From Pyrinomonadaceae bacterium (GTDB lineage: Bacteria > Acidobacteriota > Blastocatellia > Pyrinomonadales > Pyrinomonadaceae), in NCBI GenBank assembly GCA_013813825.1, contig JACCRA010000079.1, positions 1 through 21,741 on the forward strand: a stretch of DNA of 21,741 bases, written 5' to 3'. A program made the translations under genes and the position numbers. Below the pieces are notes generated by a model. That model saw nothing but the letters and a program-made list of their open reading frames with translations. It was not told the DNA's origin and made no database searches. Within the stretch, counting starts at the first letter, position 1, and every line of letters begins with the position of its first letter. Positions 1-7,331 of the stretch are shown here, piece by piece.

Positions 1-112
1 CGTCGGACACAGCCACCAAATGTGCGCTGTCAATGCGCCCGTTAAAATATCTGGCATACGAACTGCCGAGCCGCCCCAAACCGATCACGCCGATGCCAAG
101 CTTCTTATTCAT
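1..112 (-). CDS. Gfo/Idh/MocA family oxidoreductase, N-terminal fragment (runs off window)
   Basis: Only the first 37 codons lie in the window; the rest is beyond the left edge. The translation begins MNKKLGIGVIGLGRLGSSYA and goes on to a stretch ending LVAVSD. This is the first beta strand, glycine-rich GxGxxG-type turn and second strand of an NAD(P)-binding Rossmann fold, in the form usual for Gfo/Idh/MocA sugar or inositol dehydrogenases. The ATG (110-112) has a GGGAG ribosome-binding site about ten bases upstream. Inositol 2-dehydrogenase (IolG) is one possibility because its N-terminus looks similar, but the substrate cannot be told from this piece. The gene is oriented away from the decayed TPR gene and probably has its own promoter in 113-334, where I see no convincing -35/-10 pair. 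Confidence 0.75.
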   Translation of the reverse strand, partial: MNKKLGIGVIGLGRLGSSYARYFNGRIDSAHLVAVSD

Positions 113-334
113 CTGTCATTCGCTCCCACTAATCGCTATGTGCTATTTCAACTCTTCCAATCATTGACCGCAGTCGGCGGGAAAAAAGCGGCGACCCGGC
201 ACGCGAAAGATCATTCGCTGTTGTTAGTCCGTCGAACCATCTCAGCGACCTATAGTGGTGTTCTGGTCCTGCATGATTAGCCATCGACCGCTCCGCATCA
301 CCACAATGAAAGTTCTGATGTGTCGCTCATTTTA

Positions 335-708
335 CTATTCGAGTCTCATACGTTTGAGTAGAGAGATAAAGCGAGGGTCTGAACGCAGATTGTTCCATTT
401 CGGCTCGACTTTTAGAAACACCATCAACAGATTTTTTTCCGCGTAGGCTTTTCCAGATAATCAAGCGCTTTTTCGCTCTCGCCAAGCCCGTTGTGAATCA
501 TTGCCAGATTATAAGGCGCGACATATTCCTGATTGGACGATTGACGTAATTCGTCCAAAACAGCTCGCGCTTGCGGCAATTTTCCCACCTTTGCCAGCGC
601 GTAGCCGAGCAGGGCGGTTGCTTCTTTGTTTGCCGGAAAGAGCTCTCTGGCTTTGGCGAGCGCGGCAATGGCTTCGGCGTGCATCTGCTTTTCGTTATAG
701 ACTCTGGA
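335..708 (-). pseudogene. TPR-repeat protein, 3' remnant: frameshifted and cut by an insertion sequence
   Basis: Reading leftward from the insertion sequence, one frame gives about one and a half tetratricopeptide repeats (NEKQMHAEAIAALAKARELF, then a second helix pair with GYALAKVGKLPQARAVLDEL and YNLAMIHNGLGESEKALDYLE). This frame hits a TGA at 424-426. In the neighbouring frame the sequence continues as a good TPR-protein ending: YAEKNLLMVFLKVEPKWNNL, then RSDPRFISLLKRMRLE and TAG at 335-337. That ending is typical of TPR proteins fused to kinases or winged-helix domains in Acidobacteria. Loss of one base around 446-452 (expected EKAYAEKN, found EKPTRKK) explains the break. The 5' part is missing: the IS begins in the first helix, and nothing TPR-like is found on its other side. 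Confidence 0.8.
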
Positions 709-729
709 AATGTGAATCAAGAGTAGAAA
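709..729 (+). repeat. Terminal inverted repeat of the IS, left copy
   Basis: Its reverse complement is found at 1625-1645 with 20 of 21 positions matching; the inner 16 bases (714-729) match perfectly. It contains the end of the transposase reading frame. Confidence 0.75.
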
Positions 730-1589
730 GTTAAGAGCAAACAAGCGACTGCGAGTTTGCCGTAGCAATGCACAAACAAACCTTTCGTGGAACGCACGCG
801 CGAAGCATTCTGGATATTCGTTCTTTGAATTAACCAGCCGAAGAAACCCTCAATCGGTTGACGGAAGCTGGAGACAAAACGCGACCACAAGGCGGGAGCG
901 GCGGTCTCCGGTTCATTCCGCTTTCGTTTGTAGGGCGTGACCAGATGTGTGCCGCGCTCTCGCAACACGGTTTTCGTTTCTTCATCCGCATATGCTTTAT
1001 CGCCGAACAGGATACACTCGCCCAAAGCGGGGTTGAGTTCGCGCAACGCCGAGAGATCGTGTTGTGAAGCCCGGCTCAGAGAAAAGAGCGCCGGGATGGG
1101 CAACTTGTTCGTCCGCCGCAGGGCGATGGTATGTAGTTTGACACCATAATAGTAGCTGCTTTTGCTGGCGCAAAAACCTTTGTCCGCGACTTCCCTAGCG
1201 ACTTGTGCAGTGCTGCTTCTGCCACCCTTTGCCAACATCACGGGCAAGCTGTCAATCAGGCGGTCGGCTGAGGGCGCAAGTTGCACGACCGAAGTTTCCA
1301 GCATGTTGCCGATGAGTTGCTCGAAAGCCGGGGCGAGCAGGTTCAAGCGACGATTGAAGGCTTGATAGCTGGGCAGGTTGGGAAACCAGGCGTGCCAATG
1401 ACGACGCACGTATTGATAAATGCGGCGTTGTTCAGGCAAGCCTTGCAAGTGGCCGAACAGGTACATGGTTAGGAGTTCTTCATCGCTACAACGAGGGCGG
1501 AAGTTGCTCAAGCGTTGATATTTCAAGCCGGGCCGTTCATCGTAAAAACGGCAGACTAACAAGTAGAGTTCGATGAGTTCGTGCTCCAC
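717..1589 (-). CDS. IS982-family transposase, full length
   Basis: The 290-residue protein has the features of an IS982-type DDE transposase: an N-terminal helical region (SDEELLTMYLFGHLQG, about residues 35-50), then a catalytic core with Asp113 in LIDSLPV, Asp197 in LFGDKAYAD and Glu247 in RQPIEGFFGWL. The second and third acidic residues are 50 apart, followed by a basic C-terminal helix region. No internal stop or frameshift is seen, so the enzyme is probably functional. Its stop codon is inside the left terminal repeat. The start ATG is followed closely by EHELIELYLLVCRFY, a normal IS982 opening. It catalyses cut-and-paste or copy-out movement of its own element; it is unrelated in function to its neighbours. 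Confidence 0.88.
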   Translation of the reverse strand: MEHELIELYLLVCRFYDERPGLKYQRLSNFRPRCSDEELLTMYLFGHLQGLPEQRRIYQYVRRHWHAWFPNLPSYQAFNRRLNLLAPAFEQLIGNMLETSVVQLAPSADRLIDSLPVMLAKGGRSSTAQVAREVADKGFCASKSSYYYGVKLHTIALRRTNKLPIPALFSLSRASQHDLSALRELNPALGECILFGDKAYADEETKTVLRERGTHLVTPYKRKRNEPETAAPALWSRFVSSFRQPIEGFFGWLIQRTNIQNASRVRSTKGLFVHCYGKLAVACLLLTFYS

Positions 1590-1624
1590 AAACCGATTCT
1601 AACAAACTCTTGGTTAGTCTGCTT

Positions 1625-1645
1625 TTTCTACTCTTGATTCGCATT
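1625..1645 (-). repeat. Terminal inverted repeat of the IS, right copy
   Basis: Partner of the repeat at 709-729, upstream of the transposase start, so it should carry or adjoin the transposase promoter. The sequence to its right shares no direct repeat with the left flank. Confidence 0.75.
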
Positions 1646-1966
1646 GATAGTAGAGCCGTTTACTGAGAATTCGTTAGGTAAGCTAAAGCGCCGGGCGGAT
1701 GTGCGGCACGCTTGTTACAGGCAGCGCAACTGCCGTACATTCGAGAGTCTTCACACCCGCCCGGAATGTTCTATTTGCGCCGTAAAGATTACAGCGCAGA
1801 TGACCTGCGTACACCTATTACTCATTCCAGCGGAGCGCGAATAGCGCGGCTGTCATCCGATAGCATGAATGCTTGATACTTTGTGTGCGCGCCCGCGCAA
1901 TTCCAGCATTGGGTAGCTTCGCGTTAGAAGCCGATGCGCCCGAAAATAAAACTTAGGAGACGAAAG
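1646..1966. other. Gene-free stretch with a structured inverted repeat
   Basis: No convincing reading frame is found here on either strand, and no TPR-coding remnant that would complete the gene cut by the IS. It holds a 13-bp inverted repeat (1691-1703 with 1752-1764, one mismatch that becomes a G-U pair in minus-strand RNA). A smaller GGCAG/CTGCC hairpin sits inside the loop. The right end must contain the promoter and leader of the secreted-protein gene starting at 1967. Confidence 0.5.
1955..1960 (+). promoter_or_regulatory. Ribosome-binding site fixing the start at 1967
   Basis: AGGAGA lies six bases before the ATG at 1967. An in-frame ATG at 1934 has no such site and would put 11 mostly basic residues in front of a normal signal peptide, so 1967 is preferred. 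Confidence 0.7.
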
Positions 1967-2476
1967 ATGAAAGTTTCAGATTATAAGCAACTGGCCGCGC
2001 GTCTCGCGGTGTTGTTGACGTTGGTGATGGCTTCACCGTTGAACTTCAATGTTCACGCGCAAAACAGCAAGATGGCGAGTCTCATCAGCGAGATCAAAGC
2101 GGAGCTTCCCGGACGCCAAAAGGAGATCAGCGAAAAGTGCGGCGGAGCCAGCGTCATCATGGAAGTTGATTTCGCGTCTTTCGGCGATAACTATGATGCG
2201 CTCCTCAAAGTCCCACAGCAGGGATTGAAAGAAACTACCAACGGTTTCAGACGTTTTTGCACCAACAGCAATCGCACGTCAGAAGAAGACCCCGACAAGG
2301 TGAATGCGGTCAAAACCAAAGTCAAAAAGATCGTCATCAAGCATGTGCCCAAGCTGGAGCAAAAGAAAATCTCGCTGCAAGATGGCGGCACGGTGCTAAT
2401 GGAGATGGCGTTCGGCCAGTCTGGCGGCGGGCTGAGTCTGGTCGAAATTCAAAGAATGTTGGGTGAAGTTCTCTAA
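1967..2476 (+). CDS. Secreted hypothetical protein, 169 aa
   Basis: I do not recognise this protein. It starts with a signal peptide (positive MKVSDYKQLAARL, hydrophobic AVLLTLVMA, likely cleavage after NVHA at residue 31), so the roughly 138-residue mature form is exported. The mature part alternates charged helical stretches with short strands (ASVIMEVDFASF, TVLMEMAF) and contains two cysteines (in EKCGG and RRFCTN) that could form a disulfide. No membrane segment follows the signal peptide and there is no lipobox. The start is set by a strong Shine-Dalgarno sequence. It stands alone, followed by a hairpin terminator that it shares with the convergent S41 gene. Function unknown. Confidence 0.75.
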   Translation: MKVSDYKQLAARLAVLLTLVMASPLNFNVHAQNSKMASLISEIKAELPGRQKEISEKCGGASVIMEVDFASFGDNYDALLKVPQQGLKETTNGFRRFCTNSNRTSEEDPDKVNAVKTKVKKIVIKHVPKLEQKKISLQDGGTVLMEMAFGQSGGGLSLVEIQRMLGEVL

Positions 2477-2579
2477 TGCAAACGGTGTGAAGCCAAATTC
2501 TGCAATCCGGTATCAGAGGGCGGCGGAGTTGACGGTTTCCGGCGTGCCTCTCAATACCGAACTTGAAAATCTAAAGCGG

Positions 2580-2613
2580 AAGGCCGGTGAGCGTTAATCT
2601 CACCGGCCTTTTT
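2580..2613 (+). terminator. Rho-independent terminator between convergent genes
   Basis: A perfect 12-bp stem (2580-2591 AAGGCCGGTGAG with 2599-2610) closes a 7-base loop and is followed by a T run on the plus strand. It lies about 100 bases after the secreted-protein gene and just beyond the 3' end of the S41 gene on the other strand. It can serve both, though the U tract is better for plus-strand transcription. Confidence 0.85.
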
Positions 2614-2631
2614 AGTTGAATGTGTTTGGGC

Positions 2632-3927
2632 TTAAGCCGCTTTTCGCTCTGCTTCCGCCGGTTTGGCGCCACGCAGGATTTCGAGCGCCTTTTTCAATTG
2701 TACGTCATCTTGCGGTTGAGGTTTCGGCGCTGTCGGCTGTTCAGGAACCACTTCGCGTTGCCCGTTGGCGGGCGAAGGCTGCGCTATCGGATCATCGTCG
2801 TTACCCGTCAACTCGTCCGGGTCAATCGCTTCGGCCAGCTCCGGCCGCTTGACTTCGATTGACGGCGCGACGCCCGCGCCGATGAAAGCCTTGCCGCCGC
2901 CCGATGCCCACTTAACAGTGGTGAGCAATAGGCCGTCGCCGTTGCGGAGCGTGAAGAGTTTCTGCTCCGCGCCCGCGCCGAAACTCTTTTCGCCGATTAC
3001 TTCGCCGCGCTTCCGCTCAATGAAGGCCGAGGCGATCACTTCGGCCGCCCCCGCCGTCCCGCGGTCAATTAAAATTACCGCCGGGCCGTCAAAAATTGCG
3101 TTACCCGGCTCGGCCTTGAGCGTCTCTAAAGTTTTGTTGCTGCGCCCGACCGTCTGCGCCAGCGCGCCATCACGGATGAACAAATTTGCCACCCGCACTG
3201 CCTCGTTCAACGAACCGCCGGCGACCCCGCGCACATCCAGCACCAATTTTTGCGCCCCTTGCTTCAACAGTTCCTGCACGCGCGTGCGGACCAATACTGA
3301 TTCGCCTTCGGACAAACTGTTGACGCGCACAATGCCGATCTTTCCAGTCTCAACTTTAACTTCCGGGGCGGGCGTCTGATACGGAGCGCGTTTGATGGAA
3401 AGCGGGAAGGGACGTGTGCCGGCGCGCAGGATGCGTAGTTTCACTTCCGAACCGGGCGCTCCGTTGAGTAACTGTCTGGCGTCGTAGAGAGAGATGTCGC
3501 GCGTCGCCTTCCCATCGATGTACTCGATGATGTCGCCGGCCTGCAAACCCGCTTGCTCGGCCGGGCTGCCTTTGATGGGGGCGATCACATAAAGATAAGA
3601 AGCCACCTGAGACAATTCAGCCCCGATGCCGAACTGGCTTTTGTCCACATTCGCGCGGAAATCGCGCACCTGATCAATTGTCAGGTAGGTCGAATATGGA
3701 TCGAGTCCGTAAGCCAACCCGCGCAATGCGCCGGCACGCACCTTGTTCAGATCAGGCTGATCCACGTAATCATCATGAATATGCTGTAGCACGCTCTCAA
3801 AAATTCTGAGTTGCGCGCCGGGATCATTCTGCTGCTGCGCTTGCGTGTACATCAGGCCACCGACCAGCGTGTACAACGCCAGAGGTGCAGAAAAAAGGAC
3901 TACCAAAAACTTACTGCGAAAGGTCAT
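2632..3927 (-). CDS. S41 family (CtpA/Tsp-like) PDZ protease homologue, catalytic residues replaced
   Basis: A 431-residue exported protein: N-terminal hydrophobic segment (residues 7-30), helical S41 N-domain with YGLDPYSTYL (73-82), PDZ domain (about 95-180, with FGIGAEL and the SPAEQAGLQAGDIIEYIDG helix-strand unit), S41 core (195-350) and a Pro/Gln-rich tail ending in a charged helix. The fold motifs align well with C-terminal-processing proteases (LDVRGVAGGSLNEAV for the usual DxRxNxGG). However, the nucleophile position of E. coli Tsp (Ser430) reads Gly293 in RGTAGAAEV, and the Lys455 position reads Ala318 in GEKSFGAG. The 25-residue spacing is preserved, so it is probably not a Ser/Lys protease but a binding or chaperone-like paralogue. 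A GAGGTG ribosome-binding site precedes the ATG. It is transcribed divergently from ruvX. Confidence 0.88.
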   Translation of the reverse strand: MTFRSKFLVVLFSAPLALYTLVGGLMYTQAQQQNDPGAQLRIFESVLQHIHDDYVDQPDLNKVRAGALRGLAYGLDPYSTYLTIDQVRDFRANVDKSQFGIGAELSQVASYLYVIAPIKGSPAEQAGLQAGDIIEYIDGKATRDISLYDARQLLNGAPGSEVKLRILRAGTRPFPLSIKRAPYQTPAPEVKVETGKIGIVRVNSLSEGESVLVRTRVQELLKQGAQKLVLDVRGVAGGSLNEAVRVANLFIRDGALAQTVGRSNKTLETLKAEPGNAIFDGPAVILIDRGTAGAAEVIASAFIERKRGEVIGEKSFGAGAEQKLFTLRNGDGLLLTTVKWASGGGKAFIGAGVAPSIEVKRPELAEAIDPDELTGNDDDPIAQPSPANGQREVVPEQPTAPKPQPQDDVQLKKALEILRGAKPAEAERKAA

Positions 3928-4115
3928 TACTTCACCTCAAATTGTTAGAGTCCGGAAGTTCTTGACGCGATACAAAGGAACAGCCTTTGCGAATATACAG
4001 CAGCCAAGAAGCCATGAGCAAGAAGCCGATCCGGCCACGTTAGCGCTGGACTGACGGCCTGCGATATACTCAAAATGCCTAGCATTCAAATGCATCGTTG
4101 CGCTCGAACCAACCA

Positions 4116-4565
4116 ATGCCACCGTCAAATGAATCGGACAAGGTGCAGCAACTTGAGGGTCGACTTCTCTCCCTCGATCTTGGCACACGAAGAATCGGCG
4201 TTGCTGTCTCAGACGAATTGAGATTGACGGTGCGCCCGCTGCCACATATCACCCGCACAAACTGGAAGCAACTTGTTCGAATGTTGTCGGAACTGCGTGG
4301 CAACTTTGACGCTCAAGGGATAGTGATAGGTTTGCCGATCAAGATGGATGGAACGGAAGGCCCGGCCGCTCTCGAAGCACGCCGCATCGCCCGTAATCTG
4401 GAATTGACCTTGCGGGTGCCGGTTTTCCTCCAAGATGAACGGCTTACATCATTCGAGGCTAAACAGAACCTAAGCCCCTCAGGAGTTGCGGCAACTCAAG
4501 TAACAGGGCGGCTCGATAGCGAAGCAGCCGCGTTAATCCTACGGGATTTTATTTCGTCGTTGTAG
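4116..4565 (+). CDS. ruvX: RuvX/YqgF family Holliday junction resolvase or rRNA-processing nuclease
   Basis: The protein has an RNase H-like fold with all family motifs: LSLDLGTRRIGVAVSD (Asp21), IVIGLPIKMDGTEGP (about 70-83), LQDERLTSFEA (Glu109) and GRLDSEAAALIL (Asp134). These give a full set of acidic metal ligands. YqgF proteins are cytoplasmic nucleases linked to 16S rRNA 5'-end maturation and, by homology, to Holliday junction processing. Length, about 149 residues, is normal. The start is uncertain: a TTG at 4098, an ATG at 4116 and a GTG at 4141 are in frame, and none has a good ribosome-binding site; 4116 is chosen as the only ATG. mltG follows after 55 bases in the same direction, a pairing common in bacteria. 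Confidence 0.92.
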   Translation: MPPSNESDKVQQLEGRLLSLDLGTRRIGVAVSDELRLTVRPLPHITRTNWKQLVRMLSELRGNFDAQGIVIGLPIKMDGTEGPAALEARRIARNLELTLRVPVFLQDERLTSFEAKQNLSPSGVAATQVTGRLDSEAAALILRDFISSL

Positions 4566-4578
4566 CCGTCATCAGTAT

Positions 4579-4590
4579 TTCCGTACGGAA
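4579..4590. repeat. 12-base perfect palindrome between ruvX and mltG
   Basis: TTCCGTACGGAA is self-complementary and sits in the 55-base ruvX-mltG gap, about 30 bases before the mltG start. It could be a protein-binding site or chance; no terminator U tract follows. Confidence 0.3.
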
Positions 4591-4620
4591 GCAATGAGAA
4601 TTTATTAATTTTAATCAAGC

Positions 4621-5679
4621 ATGAAATTACTTAAAGTCTTACTTTTGTCGCTTCTCGTGCTGCTTCTGATTGTCGGAGGAGCAATTTTTTGGGTGTTCAG
4701 GGAAATCAGCTTACCCGTTTCGCACGCACGCAATTCCGAATACATAACTATTCCCCGCGGTTCCTCTCCCGATGAAATCACCAAACACCTGGCATCCCTA
4801 GGTGTTATCAGACGTGCATGGCCGCTGCAGATTTACATGCGCTTTCAAGGTTCAGCTTCACGCCTCAAAGCTGGCGATTATCGCTTTCCCTCTCCGATCT
4901 CGCCTCTCGCGGTCTTGAGCAAGCTGGAAGCCGGGCAACAGAGGCTTGAACATTTCACAATAATCGAAGGATGGACTCGTTGGGACGTTGCCGCAGCATT
5001 ATCTCGTTTACCAGAACTCGATACCTCAGAACAGGATGCACTTCTAGAGTTAATGAATAACACGAACTTGATACGTGACCTTGACCCGCTTGCCAATAAC
5101 CTGGAAGGTTATTTATACCCGGACACATACAGTTTCCCTCCATCGACAAGCGCGGAGGAAATCATTGCCACAATGGTCAAGCGTTTCCGACAAGTATGGA
5201 TACAAGAACAAGCCGGAAAAGCCACATGGCAGAACCGCAGCGTCAGAGAAATCGTTACTATCGCATCCCTCATCGAAACCGAGGCTAAGTTGAAAGAAGA
5301 GAGGCCGTTGATCGCTTCTGTTATCTATAACCGCCTCAATATCGATATGCCGCTGGGAATAGATTCGACAGTTATTTATGCTTCTAAATTGGCAGGTAAA
5401 TGGAAAAATGACGGCAAGGTCTACCAAAGCGACATTGACCGTGTCTCGCCGTACAACACTAGAAGAGTAGGGGGATTGCCGCCCGGCCCTGTGGCCTCAC
5501 CCGCCGCCCGCTCGCTGGCAGCCGCACTAAATCCTGCCGATACCGATTATCTGTTCTATGTCCGCAACCCTTCGCGAGATGACGGGGCGCACAATTTTTA
5601 TAGTAACGACTCAGAATTTCAGAACGGAGTTAAGGCACTGCGTGAATGGGAACGCAATAGAGATGCTCGCCAGCGATAA
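4621..5679 (+). CDS. mltG: Endolytic murein transglycosylase MltG (YceG-like)
   Basis: The 352-residue protein has one N-terminal transmembrane anchor (residues 4-26, LLKVLLLSLLVLLLIVGGAI) and a periplasmic part with a LysM-like region (YITIPRGSSPDEITKHL, 41-57) and the YceG catalytic domain. The key motifs are present: LEGYLYPDTY (161-170), IASLIETEA with Glu219 at the position of the E. coli catalytic Glu218, a GIDSTVIYA motif (246-254) and YNTRRVGGLPPGPVASP (278-294). The C-terminal motif reads HNFYSNDSEFQNGV where EH is more usual. The enzyme cuts nascent peptidoglycan strands and ends their elongation. It is likely co-transcribed with ruvX. No strong Shine-Dalgarno is seen, but the ATG fits the anchor perfectly. 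Confidence 0.95.
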   Translation: MKLLKVLLLSLLVLLLIVGGAIFWVFREISLPVSHARNSEYITIPRGSSPDEITKHLASLGVIRRAWPLQIYMRFQGSASRLKAGDYRFPSPISPLAVLSKLEAGQQRLEHFTIIEGWTRWDVAAALSRLPELDTSEQDALLELMNNTNLIRDLDPLANNLEGYLYPDTYSFPPSTSAEEIIATMVKRFRQVWIQEQAGKATWQNRSVREIVTIASLIETEAKLKEERPLIASVIYNRLNIDMPLGIDSTVIYASKLAGKWKNDGKVYQSDIDRVSPYNTRRVGGLPPGPVASPAARSLAAALNPADTDYLFYVRNPSRDDGAHNFYSNDSEFQNGVKALREWERNRDARQR

Positions 5680-5716
5680 ATACAGGCATGGCAATTCTTA
5701 ACATTATCTCTAAATC

Positions 5717-5745
5717 TTGAATTCATTGACGGCATGTTCTATGCT
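5717..5745 (+). promoter_or_regulatory. Putative sigma-70 promoter for the 5805-9352 gene group
   Basis: TTGAAT (5717-5722), a 17-base spacer and TATGCT (5740-5745) resemble a housekeeping -35/-10 pair, placed about 50 bases before the first gene of the group. Prediction from consensus only. Confidence 0.45.
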
Positions 5746-5804
5746 GTCCCTGTCGTCATCACAATCACAGCGAACTATCAGGGTCATCAGAACGGAGTCT
5801 GGAC

Positions 5805-6458
5805 ATGTCAAAACTTGCATTCATGCTATTAGCTTTTTTCGCCTTCGCTAACATTACCGCCCGCGCGCAGGAGAAAGGGGTTGACACGCAGACTGACCGC
5901 ATCCGCGACAACAGCACCAACCGCGCCCCGGCCAGCAATGGTATCAATCAAAATGTCGGTGCCGGGCGCGGCATTGATTTCGGGAAGGGACGGACGCCGG
6001 TGGTCATCCAAATTCCAAACCCTTACCGTTTCACAGGCCGCCGCGACGCAGTAATTAGCGCCGTCGAGGGTGTAATGCAAGAGAGAAAATTGGTGCTCGA
6101 CTCAGCCGTCTCCAAAAGCGACGAAGGAGTTTTAATCACGCAGCCGTATCGCTTTGTGAAGGGGGCGGTTGTGGCACTGACGGAACTCAACCAGTATGCT
6201 TCTGTCCCAGTCGATAATACGCGAGGCTGGAGTCAGGGGCGCTACACGCTAATTGTCGAAGTTCAAGCCATTGATGCAACAAGCACCAATGTTTCAGTGA
6301 ATGCCCGCATCGAGGGGCGGAGTGACGGCGCATCAGGGGCAGAATGGGTTTCACTACCGAGCAATGGAAATGTCGAACAAGAATTTCTGGTCGCGCTCAT
6401 CGAAAAAATTACCGGCGCGCCTCCTCCCGGGCGCACTGAGTTGGCCCCGCAACCCTAG
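5805..6458 (+). CDS. Secreted hypothetical protein, 217 aa
   Basis: The protein opens with a clear signal peptide (MSKLAFMLLAFFAFANITARA, cleavage near residue 21) and an ACGGAG ribosome-binding site eight to nine bases before the ATG. Residues 22-65 are polar, Asn/Gly-rich and probably unstructured. From about 70 to 205 there is a compact alpha/beta domain: RRDAVISAVEGVMQERKLVL, then strands GVLITQPYRF, GRYTLIVEVQAI, NVSVNARIEG, then a closing helix EQEFLVALIEKITG. This helix-then-strands order vaguely recalls BamC-like or other small envelope domains, but I cannot assign a family. It is the first gene of a same-strand group of exported proteins and lies directly after the predicted promoter. 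Confidence 0.75.
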   Translation: MSKLAFMLLAFFAFANITARAQEKGVDTQTDRIRDNSTNRAPASNGINQNVGAGRGIDFGKGRTPVVIQIPNPYRFTGRRDAVISAVEGVMQERKLVLDSAVSKSDEGVLITQPYRFVKGAVVALTELNQYASVPVDNTRGWSQGRYTLIVEVQAIDATSTNVSVNARIEGRSDGASGAEWVSLPSNGNVEQEFLVALIEKITGAPPPGRTELAPQP

Positions 6459-6523
6459 GCATATTATTTATGTTTGTTGTTGAGCCAGCAGTCAGCCAGC
6501 AAAGGCAGCGATAACTACATGGC

Positions 6524-7168
6524 TTGAACAAACCCGGATACATCATTTTGGCTCCAGAGATAGACAATTCACGTTTATTTAAAAGGCAAGCGCCTCAATC
6601 TTCCTCCGCCATCAAAGCTGGGGCGGTTGTTTGTGCCGCGTTGCTGACGGTTGTTCTCTTATTGGGTTATGTCACGTTGCGTCGGCGGCAAAAGGGGCAG
6701 TTTCAAGCTGAAGCGCAGGCTCGGATAGAAACAACTAAAAGTGTTCCGCCTATGGCTCAGATAAAAGAAAATGAGGCGCGCCTCAAAGGTCCTGAAGCCG
6801 TTATTAGCGGGATGGTCAGTAACATTTCTAGTGAGAAACTCGAAGACCTTGTTTTGGAGGTCGAATTAAGAAAACGCAGTAGTGGGGGCACGGAGATTCG
6901 CCAAGTCAAGGTTACTCCTACTACCTTGAATCCCGGAGAGGATGGGAGATACTCTTTCAAGATAGTTTCGCGCGACTGGGCCAGTTCTACAATTCTTCGT
7001 CTCCACAGTCGATCTCGCCAGACAGACTTAGCTTTCGTATCAATCGTCGGCGAGAAACGCCCAACGGAACGGCTTCCGCAAAATACGAAAGTTGTTACCG
7101 TGCCCCGCCCAAAATCTAGTGAAGATGGCTTTATTAATTCCCCTGACGATCCTGTGGTTATCAAATAA
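6524..7168 (+). CDS. Single-pass membrane protein with FxLYD-like extracytoplasmic domain
   Basis: A short cytoplasmic N-terminus (about 30 residues) is followed by one transmembrane helix (31-52, KAGAVVCAALLTVVLLLGYV) and an RRRQK stop-transfer cluster, so the remainder is outside. Residues about 90-165 form a beta-sandwich-like domain: AVISGMVSNISSEKLEDLVL, ELRKRSSGGTEIRQVKV, LNPGEDGRYSFKIV. This matches the pattern of FxLYD/DUF3426 domains (G-V-x-N-x-S ... L-PG-x-x-x-x-F). The C-terminal 40 residues are Pro/Lys-rich and probably flexible. The start is a TTG at 6524, chosen because no in-frame ATG comes before the helix; the ribosome-binding site is weak. Likely a structural or interaction protein of the envelope. 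Confidence 0.68.
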   Translation: MNKPGYIILAPEIDNSRLFKRQAPQSSSAIKAGAVVCAALLTVVLLLGYVTLRRRQKGQFQAEAQARIETTKSVPPMAQIKENEARLKGPEAVISGMVSNISSEKLEDLVLEVELRKRSSGGTEIRQVKVTPTTLNPGEDGRYSFKIVSRDWASSTILRLHSRSRQTDLAFVSIVGEKRPTERLPQNTKVVTVPRPKSSEDGFINSPDDPVVIK

Positions 7169-7331
7169 CATGGTCTTCAGGTGATACTTCATGAGTCGGC
7201 ACGACGACATTTCTGACACTTTTGCTCAAGTCACAGCCCTTTACTGTTCTTAGCAAACGAGTTGCATCAGCGATTCCTTGCTGGGCAACCACCCGCTTCA
7301 AAGTGAGCGTCTGAAGAATGTCGCATTAACT

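Larger units (their letters stand above)
709..1645 (-). mobile_element. IS982-family insertion sequence, about 0.93 kb, apparently complete
   Basis: A single transposase gene is bracketed by terminal inverted repeats. The perfect core is 16 bp (714-729, GAATCAAGAGTAGAAA, and its complement at 1625-1640). It extends outward to 21 bp with one mismatch (709-729 and 1625-1645), so the exact tips are uncertain by five bases. The transposase stop codon lies within the left repeat. No direct target duplication is visible on either side, which fits a deletion next to the element after insertion, since the 5' half of the interrupted TPR gene is also gone. Size and single-ORF layout fit IS982. Confidence 0.8.

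Noticed and set aside
1597..1679. attC-like core (GTTAGGT) near the IS right end
   Set aside because: Only one simple core matches the integron consensus; no correctly placed partner core or L boxes, and no integrase or cassette genes.
1644..1844. 66-codon plus-strand frame right of the IS
   Set aside because: No ribosome-binding site and Cys/Arg/Thr-rich composition unlike a protein; it spans the inverted repeat at 1691-1764.
2765..3379. Plus-strand open frame of about 204 codons inside the S41 gene
   Set aside because: Ser/Pro/Ala-rich antisense shadow of a gene with clear domain motifs.
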